Shown: one piece after another, positions 23,870-35,780 of the stretch | Layout of the letters: the number at the start of each line of letters is the position of its first letter | Position numbering within the stretch: the first letter of the stretch is position 1 | Source: Hermodice carunculata | Taxonomy: Eukaryota > Annelida > Polychaeta > Eunicida > Amphinomidae | Assembly (NCBI GenBank): GCA_964020975.1 | Contig: OZ026625.1 | Coordinates: forward strand, 12,062,417 to 12,126,416 | Direction: 5' to 3' | Length of the DNA: 64,000 nucleotides | Translations under genes and position numbers: made by a program | Notes under the pieces: generated by a model | The model's input: the letters and a program-made list of their open reading frames with translations, nothing else | The model's database searches: none | Told to the model about the DNA's origin: nothing

Positions 23870-25449
23870 ATCAAAACAATGATATTGATATTTTCTTGAA
23901 GGATATTACCCTTATGATTGAGTCTCTTACACGTGAAAAATATGATTTAATTATTGCAGGAGACTTCAACATCAACTTGCTTGAGTTAAACACAAGGAAC
24001 AAATATGCCGAATACTTAGATGTTATGTTGTGCAATGGTCTGTTTCCAAAAATAACCCCACCAACAAGGTTAGCAGATAAATCTGCCACATTGATTGAGG
24101 ATATTTTCTGTCGTGTGACAAACAGTAGTAAATCATGTACATCTGGTATAATTTTCTCAGATATTTCTGATCATCTTCCATGTTTTACATGCATTGACAC
24201 TCAGAGAAGTACACAAAGCACACCTAGGTATGTAAAAACGTACACAAATGATACTGTATCTATGCAGAACTTTTATGCTGAGTTAAATGGTTTAAATATT
24301 TTGGAACAGTTAAATATTGATCCCAATTGTAATCCAAATGAAAACTATGCAAAATTAGAAAATATAATAACACAAGTCAAAGAAAAGCACCTTACGACTA
24401 AAATGGTTAAATTTAATAAATATAAGCATAAAAAATGTCCATGGGTAACTAATGGCATTCTGAATTCTATTAAATATCGAGACAGTCTCTACAAAAAATT
24501 AAGAGGTACCCGTCAGGATGACCCTCAATATTACATGTTAAAGCAAAACCTTAAAGTGTATAACAATATTTTAAGAAAAAATATTAATCAATGTAAAAAA
24601 GACTATTACCATTCTCAGTTTGAGATATTTAAGAATGACGTGAAAAAGACCTGGGATACAATTCGATCAGTCTTAGGTATAAATAAAAATAAATCAAGTT
24701 TTCCCTCATTTTTCATGATAGATGGTACTGAAACAACTAACAAGGAAATTATCGCCAACAGATTTAATACTTTTTTCACAAATATTGGCCCGAAATTAGC
24801 TGCTAAAATAAATGTGTCAAATAAACCAAACTTTTCCTTTTACCTGAAAGAAAAAACACACAACAGATTCTCTTTTTCACACATCGGCCCTGAGGACATT
24901 AAAAATATCGTCAAAAATCTCAAACCCAAGTCCAGCACAGGTCATGACAACTTATCCATGGAGCTCCTCAAAGGCATTACCTCAATTCATGAACCACTAG
25001 GACTTATTATAAATCAATCATTAACAACAGGTATTTTCCCACAAAAACTAAAAATTACTAAAGTCATACCCATTTACAAAAAAGATGATAATACATTGCC
25101 AGACAATTACAGACCCATCTCTATCTTACCTGCCATGTCAAAAATATTTGAAAAAGTCGTATACACAAAACTATATGACTACTTCATTAGCAAAACTCTG
25201 TTCTATACTAGTCAGCATGGGTTTAAAAAACTACACTCTACAGAAACTGCCGCATTAGAATTTGTTGACCGTATTATTAAATTCCTTGACACTGGGAAAC
25301 TACCAATAAGCATATTTATTGATTTATCAAAAGCCTTCGACACTTTAGACCATCAGATTCTCATCGAAAAATTAGCGTACTATGGCATAACTGGCATTAC
25401 TTTAAATTGGTTTCGTAGTTACCTTACAAATAGAACTCAGTATGTTTAG
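23842..25449 (+). pseudogene. LINE ORF2, endonuclease C-half and RT fingers/palm
   Basis: 535 codons. Endonuclease: NIYRPPIDQNN at the start, LIIAGDFNINLLELN near 23950-23995 (D and N of the active site), LIEDIFCRV, and FSDISDHLPCFTCID near 24155-24200 (S-D-H catalytic motif). A basic linker follows (KHKKCPWVTNGILNSIKYRD). RT: PKSSTGHDNLSMELLKGI, KVIPIYKKDD, NYRPISILPAMSKIFEKVVY (near 25108-25167), SQHGFKKLHSTE, and FIDLSKAFDTLDHQILIEKL (about 25315-25374; the Asp of F-I-D is a metal ligand). The frame stops at TAG 25447-25449 in RTQYV-stop-VDD, where the family would be expected to carry a sense codon; the coding text goes on in the same frame. Confidence 0.93.
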
Positions 25450-25728
25450 GTTGATGATGTCTGTTCTCAGCATCTTCATATAACCACAGGTGTCCCACAA
25501 GGATCAATAGTCGGCCCTCTCCTATTCATAATTTACACTAACGACATGCATTTTGCCTCATCAAAATTTGATTCAATCCTCTATGCAGATGACACCACAT
25601 TACTCAACTCGTTATGTTCCTTCACTTTCCCTTCTGGAAACAATATACATGCACAAAATGCATCAGACAATATCAATGTTGAACTAAATAAAGTGTTTGA
25701 CTGGCTAGCTGCAAACAAATTATCCTAA
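25450..25728 (+). pseudogene. LINE ORF2, RT catalytic box segment
   Basis: In frame after the TAG at 25447. Reads [20 protein letters not shown] and [12 protein letters not shown], then [12 protein letters not shown] with YADD at 25582-25593, the RT metal-binding pair, intact. Continues [20 protein letters not shown] and ends at a TAA (25726-25728) after ANKLS, with NIRKTKFMIF continuing in frame. Confidence 0.92.
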
Positions 25729-26475
25729 AATATAAGGAAAACAAAGTTCATGATCTTTCATTTTCCCCAACAAAAGCTGGATTTTGATTTAACCTTAAAG
25801 ATTGACAAAATTCCAATTTCTAAGACAGAAGAATTTGACTTTTTGGGTTTACGAATTCAAGAAAACCTAAAGTGGGATGCTCATGTAAGTAAAATAGGAA
25901 ACAAACTTGCTAAAGTAAATGGGATCTTGAAGAAAATCAACAAATTTGTACCAAACAGTGGCCTTTTGCATATTTATAATTCACTGTTTTTATCACATTT
26001 AAACTACGGTATTCTTGTATGGGGATTTTCATATGAGCGTATTTCTATGCTTCAAAAAAAGGCTATCCGCACAATTTGTAATGCTAATTATAATGCACAT
26101 ACTGCCCCGCTTTTTAAGCAGCTAAATCTATTAAAAATAGAGGATTTGAGAAAGTTGAAAACACTGAAATTTTACTACAAATATTCACATGACGAACTTC
26201 CTTATTATTTCAAAGGCATTTATAGTTAAAAACCCACTCATACCTATTACTTTCGTACCAGAGTCGTGCCTCCCCTCACAATACCCAACAAAACCAGATC
26301 AAAAGATTGCATTAGATACTACATCCCAAGTTTACTTCTTATTACACCTCCCTGTGTAACTGATAAAATTTATTCCCATTCATACTACGGTTTTTCTAGT
26401 TATATAAAAAAAATCTACATAAATGAATACCAAGAGTTCTGTACCCTGCCAGATTGTTTTGTATGTAACAGATAA
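25729..26475 (+). pseudogene. LINE ORF2, RT thumb and C-terminus
   Basis: From KTKFMIFHFPQQ through FDFLGLRIQENLKWDAHVSK (25840-25900; the F-L-G-x-x box), HIYNSLFLSHLNYGILVWGF (25970-26030), QKKAIRTICNANYNAHTAPL and KTLKFYYKYSHDELPYYFKG. TAA at 26227-26229 interrupts; downstream the frame gives KPTHTYYFRTRVVPPLTIPN, DCIRYYIPSLL and ends CTLPDCFVCNR at 26475. The final Cys cluster resembles a truncated zinc knuckle. No RNase H domain follows. Confidence 0.9.
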
Positions 26476-26596
26476 TAGAATGTATTGTATTTATTTTTCC
26501 TCATCATCCAAAGTTTTGACTGCCCAATGATTCTTTTATTTCAGTTAAGCAATCCATGTGCAAGATGCTGTAAATTAGTTACCCGTTAAAGGTGGC

Positions 26597-26629
26597 CCCA
26601 GCGATAGCGGATCTCAATCCTTAGCTGGG
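26597..26629 (+). other. 3' UTR stem-loop of LINE
   Basis: CCCAGC (26597-26602) pairs with GCTGGG (26624-26629), and inside it GGAT (26609-26612) pairs with ATCC (26617-26620) around the loop CTCA. In some L2/CR1-type LINEs (for example the eel UnaL2) the RT recognises a 3' stem-loop together with tail repeats; the same role is inferred here, not shown. Confidence 0.6.
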
Positions 26630-26755
26630 TCATCCTGACAAGACTTCTCATAAGCTTTTGTTATTAATGAATGTACAGTACTGATGTTAATTTTCTTGTA
26701 TTTTGATTCCTCATAGTCAAATAAAACGTTTCTGAGTTCTGAGTTCTGAGTTTAA

Positions 26756-27069
26756 TGTCAACACATTGTTTACAAGATATTTATGTACTTATTGTAGTAT
26801 GAACAAGGGGATTGATACACGCAAGCTTTTTCTGATAAAATCATACTGTATCAGATTCCCCAATTTATTTCGCGAATCTAGGTTTCACCATAATGTCTCA
26901 CTATATTAAAATTACAATATTTGTTTAAACACCCTTTTTTACAAGATACTTATTGCCACATTATATTTAAGTAAAATTGTATGAACACTCATACAACATT
27001 CTAGATGGAAATGATACTTAAAAAGGACAAAATTATAAGAAAAAACTATTCATTTTTTTGCAAATGTGT
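26756..27069. other. AT-rich spacer after the LINE
   Basis: No gene or element end recognised between the LINE tail and the TTTA microsatellite. Confidence 0.5.
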
Positions 27070-27070
27070 T

Positions 27071-27157
<87 letters not shown>
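27070..27157. repeat. (TTTA)n microsatellite
   Basis: About 21 perfect TTTA units. Confidence 0.98.
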
Positions 27158-27158
<1 letters not shown>

Positions 27159-27365
27159 ATATCCCAATCAGGTCTGTTTACTTGTATATGTGCAGAGCTG
27201 AATAACGGCAAGGTATCCTTTGTAAACATGAAAGGAAGGTGCCTTTTGTGGAATGGTGAGCGATTTACAAATACTGTTCGACTTTTTTGTTCCCTACTAT
27301 ATTAATTCTTTTATGATTTCTGCTGTTTTGTGGAAACAGAGTGTCATTATAAGCTAGGAGTGCGT

Positions 27366-27449
<84 letters not shown>
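27366..27449. repeat. (CT)n(CA)n(GT)n microsatellite
   Basis: Short CT run from 27366, about 19 CA units (27379-27418), then CGTGTG and about 14 GT units to 27449. The CA block followed by a GT block forms a long inverted repeat able to fold back on itself. Confidence 0.97.
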
Positions 27450-29846
<2,397 letters not shown>

Positions 29847-30591
29847 CCCTCACTGACAGAAGCAGATGACGCCAGGTGGAAGCAGCATCGTCCATGCCAA
29901 TAAAATGTTAACTGCGTTGGACCTCTGGACGTATTATAAGGTGAAGTGCAACAAGTTTAACAGCTGGAAAGTAGGGACATGCCATACCGATAGCTAGAGA
30001 CTACGTAAGCACACTCAACATAATTGGCGGTTAATGTGCAGAAAAGCTGACGCTGCATTTATTTGGACCACTCGAATGTTAGATTACACTTTAGTTAGCA
30101 GACGTTCAGGTGCCCTGCACCCACTGTTGAATTTTGAATTCAAGTGTAAACTACATAAAAGAATAGAACAAACAAATTGAAACACTGTCCAGATATTAAT
30201 TTATTATGATACCGTTGCTTAAATCACCTCACGCTAAGTCTCTGATGGTGTCGAAATGAAATGTAGAATTGTATTCTTCCTGTGTGTGTTTGTATATTTT
30301 CGTTTGTAAACTTAACTTCTTTTTTTGTTCATACAAAGGTTGATATAGATATTGTTAAACCGATTTGTGTTTGCTTGGCTATTTTGTTTTTGAATATGGG
30401 TTACAATGCATATAAAGCATGTCCGATATTATAGTCATTTTATAGGTGATGGATGGACGGGAAAGTAGGTATTTGATACACTGAAATGGCTTTACCAGTC
30501 CCCATTCACCTACGTGAAAGAAAATAAGGATGTAAACGCATGACCTTTAATACTTTGTGAACGCGTTATTGATAGCAAGTATAGCTGTGAT
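29847..30591. other. no gene recognised
   Basis: AT-rich spacer between two microsatellites with no open frame or element end of note. Confidence 0.5.
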
Positions 30592-30739
30592 ACATGGATG
30601 GATGGATGGATGGATGGATAGGTAGGTAGGTAGGTAGATAGATAGAAGGACAGACAGACAGACAGACAGACGGACGGGCAGACAGACAGACATACAGACA
30701 GATAGATAGATGAATAGATAGACAGACACACAGACAGAC

Positions 30740-30830
<91 letters not shown>

Positions 30831-30850
30831 AAATTAGATAGATAGAGAGA
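30592..30850. repeat. complex GGAT/GGTA/GACA/GATA tetranucleotide array
   Basis: In order: GGAT units (30596-30618), GGTA (30620-30636), GATA, GACA (30650-30695 with variants), GATA/GACA alternation, and a pure GATA block of about 22 units (30741-30829), ending with GATAGAGAGATA. All steps are one-base changes of a purine-rich tetramer, showing array evolution by slippage and substitution. Confidence 0.97.
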
Positions 30851-31259
30851 TATGGTATGTCTCACTAAACAGTGGAAGCAAATGAAAAAAATGTTTTTCC
30901 TTGCTATTTGCATGATGGTTTGAATTTGTGCCCTTGAATAAAGTCGTTCAAACTAGATATCTGCAATTTTGGGTATTACCTCAACATCATATTTAGACAC
31001 TAACCCGTCGATTTGGCTACTTGCAGCTTACTTAGCCTGTAAGTTTTTGCCCCAGTTTCAAATTACCTCAGTCCCCTGACATAATGGCGAATATATAAAG
31101 TATGGAGATAATCGCGATAGCATTGAAATACTAATGGCAAATGGACAGGAGCTTCACTTAACAACACATTCATTTCTGATGTTTGCCCAGCACAAAGAGA
31201 ATTTTGGTTTCAATTTAACAAGCTAAGAAAGGTTGAACTTCCTGGCACTGAACTTGGCC
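30851..31259. other. no gene recognised
   Basis: AT-rich spacer between the GATA array and the LINE piece. AATAAAG at about 30938 is not linked to any gene. Confidence 0.45.
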
Positions 31260-31470
31260 ACCGGGAGTGGCATATTCAACGCGCGTGTCTTTCGTCAAGA
31301 AGCAACAGTAATGACTTTAGACATTGTTCAAAAATACAATAGACACGTCTACACCTTCTTAAACAAACCAATATGTATAAACTAGTGTCATCAGCGTACA
31401 GTGGCCCCCGAATTGCTGGTTTCCTGAGATTATTTGTTTGTAAATCTAGCAGCCACTCAATATATGAAGA
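31260..31470 (-). mobile_element. LINE RT fragment around YADD
   Basis: Minus-strand frame 31276-31497 contains LYADDTSLYILV, with YADD at 31387-31398, followed by about 35 codons of weakly RT-like text (FEQCLKSLLLLLDERHAR). The codons before YADD (NNLRKPAIRG) do not match an RT palm, so the fragment is joined to unrelated DNA just upstream. Part of the piece is triplicated in the array 31355-31789. Confidence 0.6.
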
Positions 31471-31789
31471 ATCTCGAAACAATGGTTTATTTTTCAAATC
31501 TTCTTAAACAAACCAATATGCATAAACTAGTGTCATCAGCGTACAGTGGCCCCCGAATTGCTGGTTTCCTGAGATTATTTGTTTGTAAATCTAGCAGCCA
31601 CTCAATATATGAAGAATCTCGAAACAATGGTTTATTTTTCAAATCTTCTTAAACAAACCAATATGCATAAACTAGTGTCATCAGCGTACAGTGGCCCCCG
31701 AATTGCTGGTTTCCTGAGATTATTTGTTTGTAAATCTAGCAGCCACTCAATATATAAAGAATCTCGAAACAATGGTTTATTTTTCAAAT
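31355..31789. repeat. 145-bp tandem repeat, 3 copies, carrying an RT box
   Basis: Units start with CTTCTTAAACAAACCAATAT at 31355, 31500 and 31645 and are nearly identical, with only a few single-base differences (for example TGTATAA against TGCATAA). Each contains, on the minus strand, the LINE catalytic text LYADDTSL. The high identity marks a recent amplification. Confidence 0.95.
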
Positions 31790-32059
31790 TTATTTAACTG
31801 GATAACCTATGGTACATCATGGTACTGATATATATCCAGACATGGAGTGGCCCTCCAATATTCAAAGGACACACAGGACAAAACAAATGTTACCAAAGAC
31901 TACTAGACTGATTGCGTATAAAAAGTCGCATAGGCAACTGAAGATACTCCAAGTACCGTTACCACCAGGTTAAAAGATAAATTAATCATTGGAACTTCTT
32001 GAGTCAACCATTAAATTCTTAAAGGATTTACATATTTGTCAGTTAAGGTCTTTGGAAAA

Positions 32060-33110
32060 ATTGTGTCAGCCAAAAGAGAAAATTTATTGCTAGTCTGTCA
32101 CTAGTGACATGAACTAAAGTGGCGGGGCGAATCCCTTAAGCAATTAATGGGATAACACGAGTTAAAACTCTTTTCTGGGGGCCTTGCACTTTGGAAAGCA
32201 GAAAAAAAGAAAATATTTTAGGTCTTCTGTAGAGTAAGAGCAGGCACAGGCAGGTGGAGAAATAATATTGACTTTGTAGAGATCGGCATTCAGTTTCAAA
32301 AATCTCACACGCAATTGTGTTTGACGGATGTTATCGTATCGTTGTCCCTGAAAGTAGAAATCAAGAACTAAATCTGAGGCTAGAAGTATGGTTTTTAGTT
32401 AAGATTAAAAGATTTGGAGAGACAGAGAATTTCTTGTGTCAGAAGGAAGATCATTCCAATGTCTGAAGGTATCATAAGGAAAGGTGGGACGTTCTACACT
32501 TGATGGGACGTACAGAGCTGGACTGGCGAAGTGTACAACAGGTTGGGGTAGGCAGTAAGAGGTTAAGGAGGTAGTGATACATTTTATAGAAAAGGATCAA
32601 CGTAAAATAATTGCATCTATCAGCACGGGTACTCCAGGCATGTTTGCACAATGACTTGGTATGTGACGTACGTCTGAGGATGCCAGTGCATATTTTGACA
32701 GCGTTAGACAGTATGGATTCAAGCATGCCAAGGCAAGTTATGACCAAATATTAGAGCAAAATGGGTATGGGGTATGCTTGTTTCTCTCAGGTGTCGGAAA
32801 CCCACCCAGTAAGTCATGCGTACTAAGGCTTCACACATTGAACAGAAAAGATAAGTTATAATGATATATTAACATTGGGGATGACACTCCAAAGCTTACC
32901 CCAGTGATGTACTAATAAACGATTTGTATTTTTAGGCGGTGATAGGAATCTACAGGAATATTGAATATGTCAAAATAAACTAGTGTCATCAGCGAACAAA
33001 CTGAAGCCACATGTACGATCATCTGCAAGATCGTAATGTAAACCAAGAATAACAATGGGCCAAGAATGGAGCTTTGAGGAACCTCGGCCTCCTTGGCTGG
33101 CTACTGCTAT
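32060..33110 (-). mobile_element. 5'-truncated LINE, RT palm to C-terminus (family 1)
   Basis: From 33110 down: VPQSSILGPLLFLVYI near 33040-33085, CGFSLFADDTSLF with FADD at 32985-32996, then the thumb (32472-32747: AVKICTGILRRTSHTKSLCK and FTLILFYKMYHYLLNLLLPT), ATLRQSSSVRPIKCRTSH, a W-N-D-L-P-S-like word near 32450, and a C-terminal Cys/His segment with STEDLKYF-like text near 32200-32240. Frames change several times. The palm box start coincides with the 5' break. No 3' tail found. Confidence 0.8.
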
Positions 33111-33989
33111 ATCCAGTTTTCATTTTCACCAGTAGATGGTAGCAACTACTTCCGGGTAGTTCGAAAATATGTTTAAAGGTGGCAGCCAATGTTACTAAAT
33201 GGAAACAATAGCAACAGTTCATATTTACAGGTTTACCGTATCTCATGAAACCTATCAGCCGCCAATATTTGTTAAGACACTTCGAGAAACGGTTTTTTAC
33301 AGTGCTCAGTTCTTTAATGTTCGGTGAAAAAGAGCTGTATAATCAGTCACTTTCTTCTTGCCAATCTTGGGCTTGGCATTGAAAGCTTGGTATCACCTGG
33401 ACATTTAAGAATGAATGCATGTTTAAGGTATGGATTTGTATCTGCTAGTAAATAGCAAAATATACATTTGAAGTAAATGTAACACAGATAACTTCATTTG
33501 GGTTAATTTTGTTGCTACTTTATAAATCCGCCTTCTTTCGATTCAGCACAAAATACGCACCTCATGCAGTGTCTGTGGAGAAATATACTCAAATATTTAT
33601 GACTATTTTCCACATAAACGACCAGGACACCTTTCTTATATGAATGAAAAACCATCGAGTGGGGTCAAAAGAGGGCTTTGGATAAATTTTTGTAGGTGAT
33701 GGAACAGAAACATTTCTCAACTTCCTGTATTTATATCTATGCTGAGAAGTAAAGTACAAGCTTATATTGGTATGACCAAAGACGATTAACGTACAGTCTC
33801 TTTTCCTCCTTATAAAGATTACATTGGGATAGTGTGTGATATGCCTCCCACTCCCAGATTTACATTTCAAATTGTATCTTACTCAAACTCGATATTTATA
33901 GTTTGACCTGGTAACAGAAGACACCAACAAGAAATTGATATTAGTGTTAAATACGCATGAACTATGTAAATGATCGGTGGATAATGCAA
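33111..33989. other. no gene recognised
   Basis: A 93-codon minus frame (33589-33870) has no recognisable motif. AT-rich. Confidence 0.45.
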
Positions 33990-34245
33990 GTCAAAAATAT
34001 TAGAATATATCATAGGCCCGAATCGAGCACAGTCTCAGTAGTGTATTGTAAATATTTATCTTACATTTGTTCTGTCGTTAGTTTCTTCCTCTTTGTATGC
34101 CCATTTTTATTTATGTGTAATATTTTGTAATATATTAATGGTAGCTTCTGTCAATAGAACTAGCTTGTAAGTGTACCTGTATACGCACAATGAACATCCA
34201 TCATACCAATTAAATTTCTTCAATACAATTATACGGATGGCCGCA
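33990..34245 (+). mobile_element. possible LINE 3' UTR remnant
   Basis: T-rich plus-strand text with TGTATTGTAAATATTT, GTTTCTTCCTCTTTGTATG and an end CAATTAAATTTCTTCAATAC resembles in makeup the 3' UTR of the LINE at 1.9-2.15 kb (GTTTCTTCCTGTGTGTC, ending in AAGTTTGAATTG). No coding part is attached. Weak. Confidence 0.25.
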
Positions 34246-34299
34246 ACCTTGACTGCCCTGAGGTGCCAAGTTTAACACTGCCATCTGGTGGCCAACCGT

Positions 34300-35480
34300 G
34301 TAGACACCAGTGGGTTAGTCCCTCGCTGTTAACCATGAAGAAAAATTGGGCATGAGTGGTAACTCTTCGAGATCGGTTGGATAGGTAACTTTATATCCAG
34401 GAAACCAGATGATCTGATAAGCCAAGTTGCCGAAGTCTGAAAGGAGGAGACTGGGGTGCCACACCTTACCAAGGGCCTCAGCTCCATCAACAGTTATCTT
34501 CTTGGCTTCTTTAAACAGTTTAAGGCCGTTGTATACGTTTTGGAGTGAAGCTGGTCCATGGTAGAATTACCTGCCTTGAAGTCTTAATTTTTTTCAGGTA
34601 AGGAGATTGTTACTCAAAAATTAATCATGAGGAACATTTAACCCTAGTCGTTCAAAGACCGTGGAGATATTGCAACGTAAAGCTAAGGGACGAAATTTTC
34701 ATTTGAGTCTGTCTCTTTGACTTTTTGTACACAGGACATACATTCGACCGCTTCTAAAAATTTGGAAAGTAAACTTGGTTGAAAGAAAGTTTAAATATAC
34801 CAGTGAGGAGTTACATATCGTAGGAGCTTAACTCTTGAGCAAAGCATTTCCTATGCTGTCAGAACCACTGGACAAGTCACCCTTAAAAAGGATAAGACTT
34901 GCATAACTTTTTCTTCATTAAAGGTTTTATATATCATGTATTCTAGATTTAGTACGCTATTTAAACTTCGGCAAGAAAATGACATCGTTGAAAGGGTGAG
35001 TCATGCATTGGCTGTCAAATTACATATTAAATGGTTCATGTTTCTCTGAGTTACAAGATATCGCCTTATCATTTTCAATGATAAGGGGGTATGGCCTGGT
35101 AAATTTTAGAGTCTAGGGCATACTTTGAAAGACTCCACCATTGCTTAGATTTATTTTTGAATCACGTAATTTTGAACAATTCAAACGGATGGAGAGTCGA
35201 ATTTGTCAACCACAAAGTTACTTACTACACGTGATTGCTCATAAAACTGACAATATTTAAATTTAATTTTAACCTTTGTGTGAACTTCAGAGCTTAAGTT
35301 GTCTGGCATACTGAAGACTTTCTTAAACCGTTTCCATGCACGTTTTCTACGGCGAATGAACTTTCTGTGGTGATTCATGGTTGATGTTTGGGTTTCACAG
35401 TAACTCCTCTGAAAAGGATAAATCCTTGGAGAGTAGAGAGAAACAGATCTGACCAGCATGATGCATCATCATCGAGACTA
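34300..35480 (-). mobile_element. LINE fragment, linker and RT fingers (family 1)
   Basis: Minus strand from 35459: HRKFIRRRKRAWKRFKK (the basic post-endonuclease linker), NEEKVMQVLSFLRVTCPV near 34850-34925, VKETDSNENFVP near 34680-34720 (position of the N-Y-R-P box), FKAGNSTMDQLHSKTYTT near 34520-34580, and a region matching the S-K-A-F-D-K-V-W-H box only loosely (LRPLVRCGTP) near 34440-34480. The catalytic YADD is not present because the copy is truncated there. Many stops. No intact frame. Confidence 0.7.
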
Positions 35481-35561
35481 TTATAATCTTTTTTGCATTG
35501 CCATAAGGAGACTGCTACGTTATATGACAACAACAGCAAGTTGGTGGCAAGCAAAGGTGTA

Positions 35562-35780
35562 TTAACTCATTCCACCTTGTTAGAAGACCGAGTCAACAGT
35601 TTTCCTTGGTGCGCTCTGGGTCAAGCAAATCAGTTGACCATGGACCTATAATTTGGAATGATCTTCCATGCAACTTTCATCCAAAATTTTGAAAAATAAT
35701 TCCTAAAATATTAAAATTCAATTACTAGACGACATTTAGATATTAGCGGGGAAAAGCGTCATTAGGGTGGAATGAGTTAA
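35562..35780 (+). mobile_element. TTAA-flanked MITE, copy 1
   Basis: 219 bp including TTAA at both ends (35562-35565, 35777-35780). The terminal inverted repeat is CTCATTCCACC at 35566 and GGTGGAATGAG before 35777. No coding capacity. The subterminal foldback GTCAAC (35592) to GTTGAC (35638) encloses a GC-rich core. It matches the copy at 38681-38893 over its whole length in the opposite orientation, with roughly one base in eight different. TTAA at both ends is what piggyBac-type transposases leave, but the terminal bases are not the usual CCC, so the superfamily is open. Confidence 0.88.

Larger units (their letters stand above)
23350..26755 (+). mobile_element. well preserved LINE with endonuclease, RT and 3' tail (family 3)
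   Basis: Non-LTR retrotransposon with only about two frameshifts and three stop codons in ORF2. It reads an N-terminal lead (TLERDVLTNFGGISVNCLNN at about 23350-23410), an APE-type endonuclease, an RT with all core boxes and a C-terminal C-x4-C-x2-C end (CTLPDCFVC). The 3' UTR (26476-26755) has a nested stem-loop at 26597-26629, AATAAAACG near 26721, and ends in CTGAGTT repeated three times at about 26734-26753. Such short tandem tails and a 3' stem-loop are typical of CR1/L2-type LINEs. No poly(A) tail. Few breaks compared with the other LINEs here make it the youngest. The true 5' end and any ORF1 are not resolved; the target site duplication was not found. Confidence 0.92.

Noticed and set aside
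30510-30913. Leu-Ser-Ile-Tyr repeat frames on the minus strand
   Set aside because: Translations of the GATA/GACA array in all three frames.
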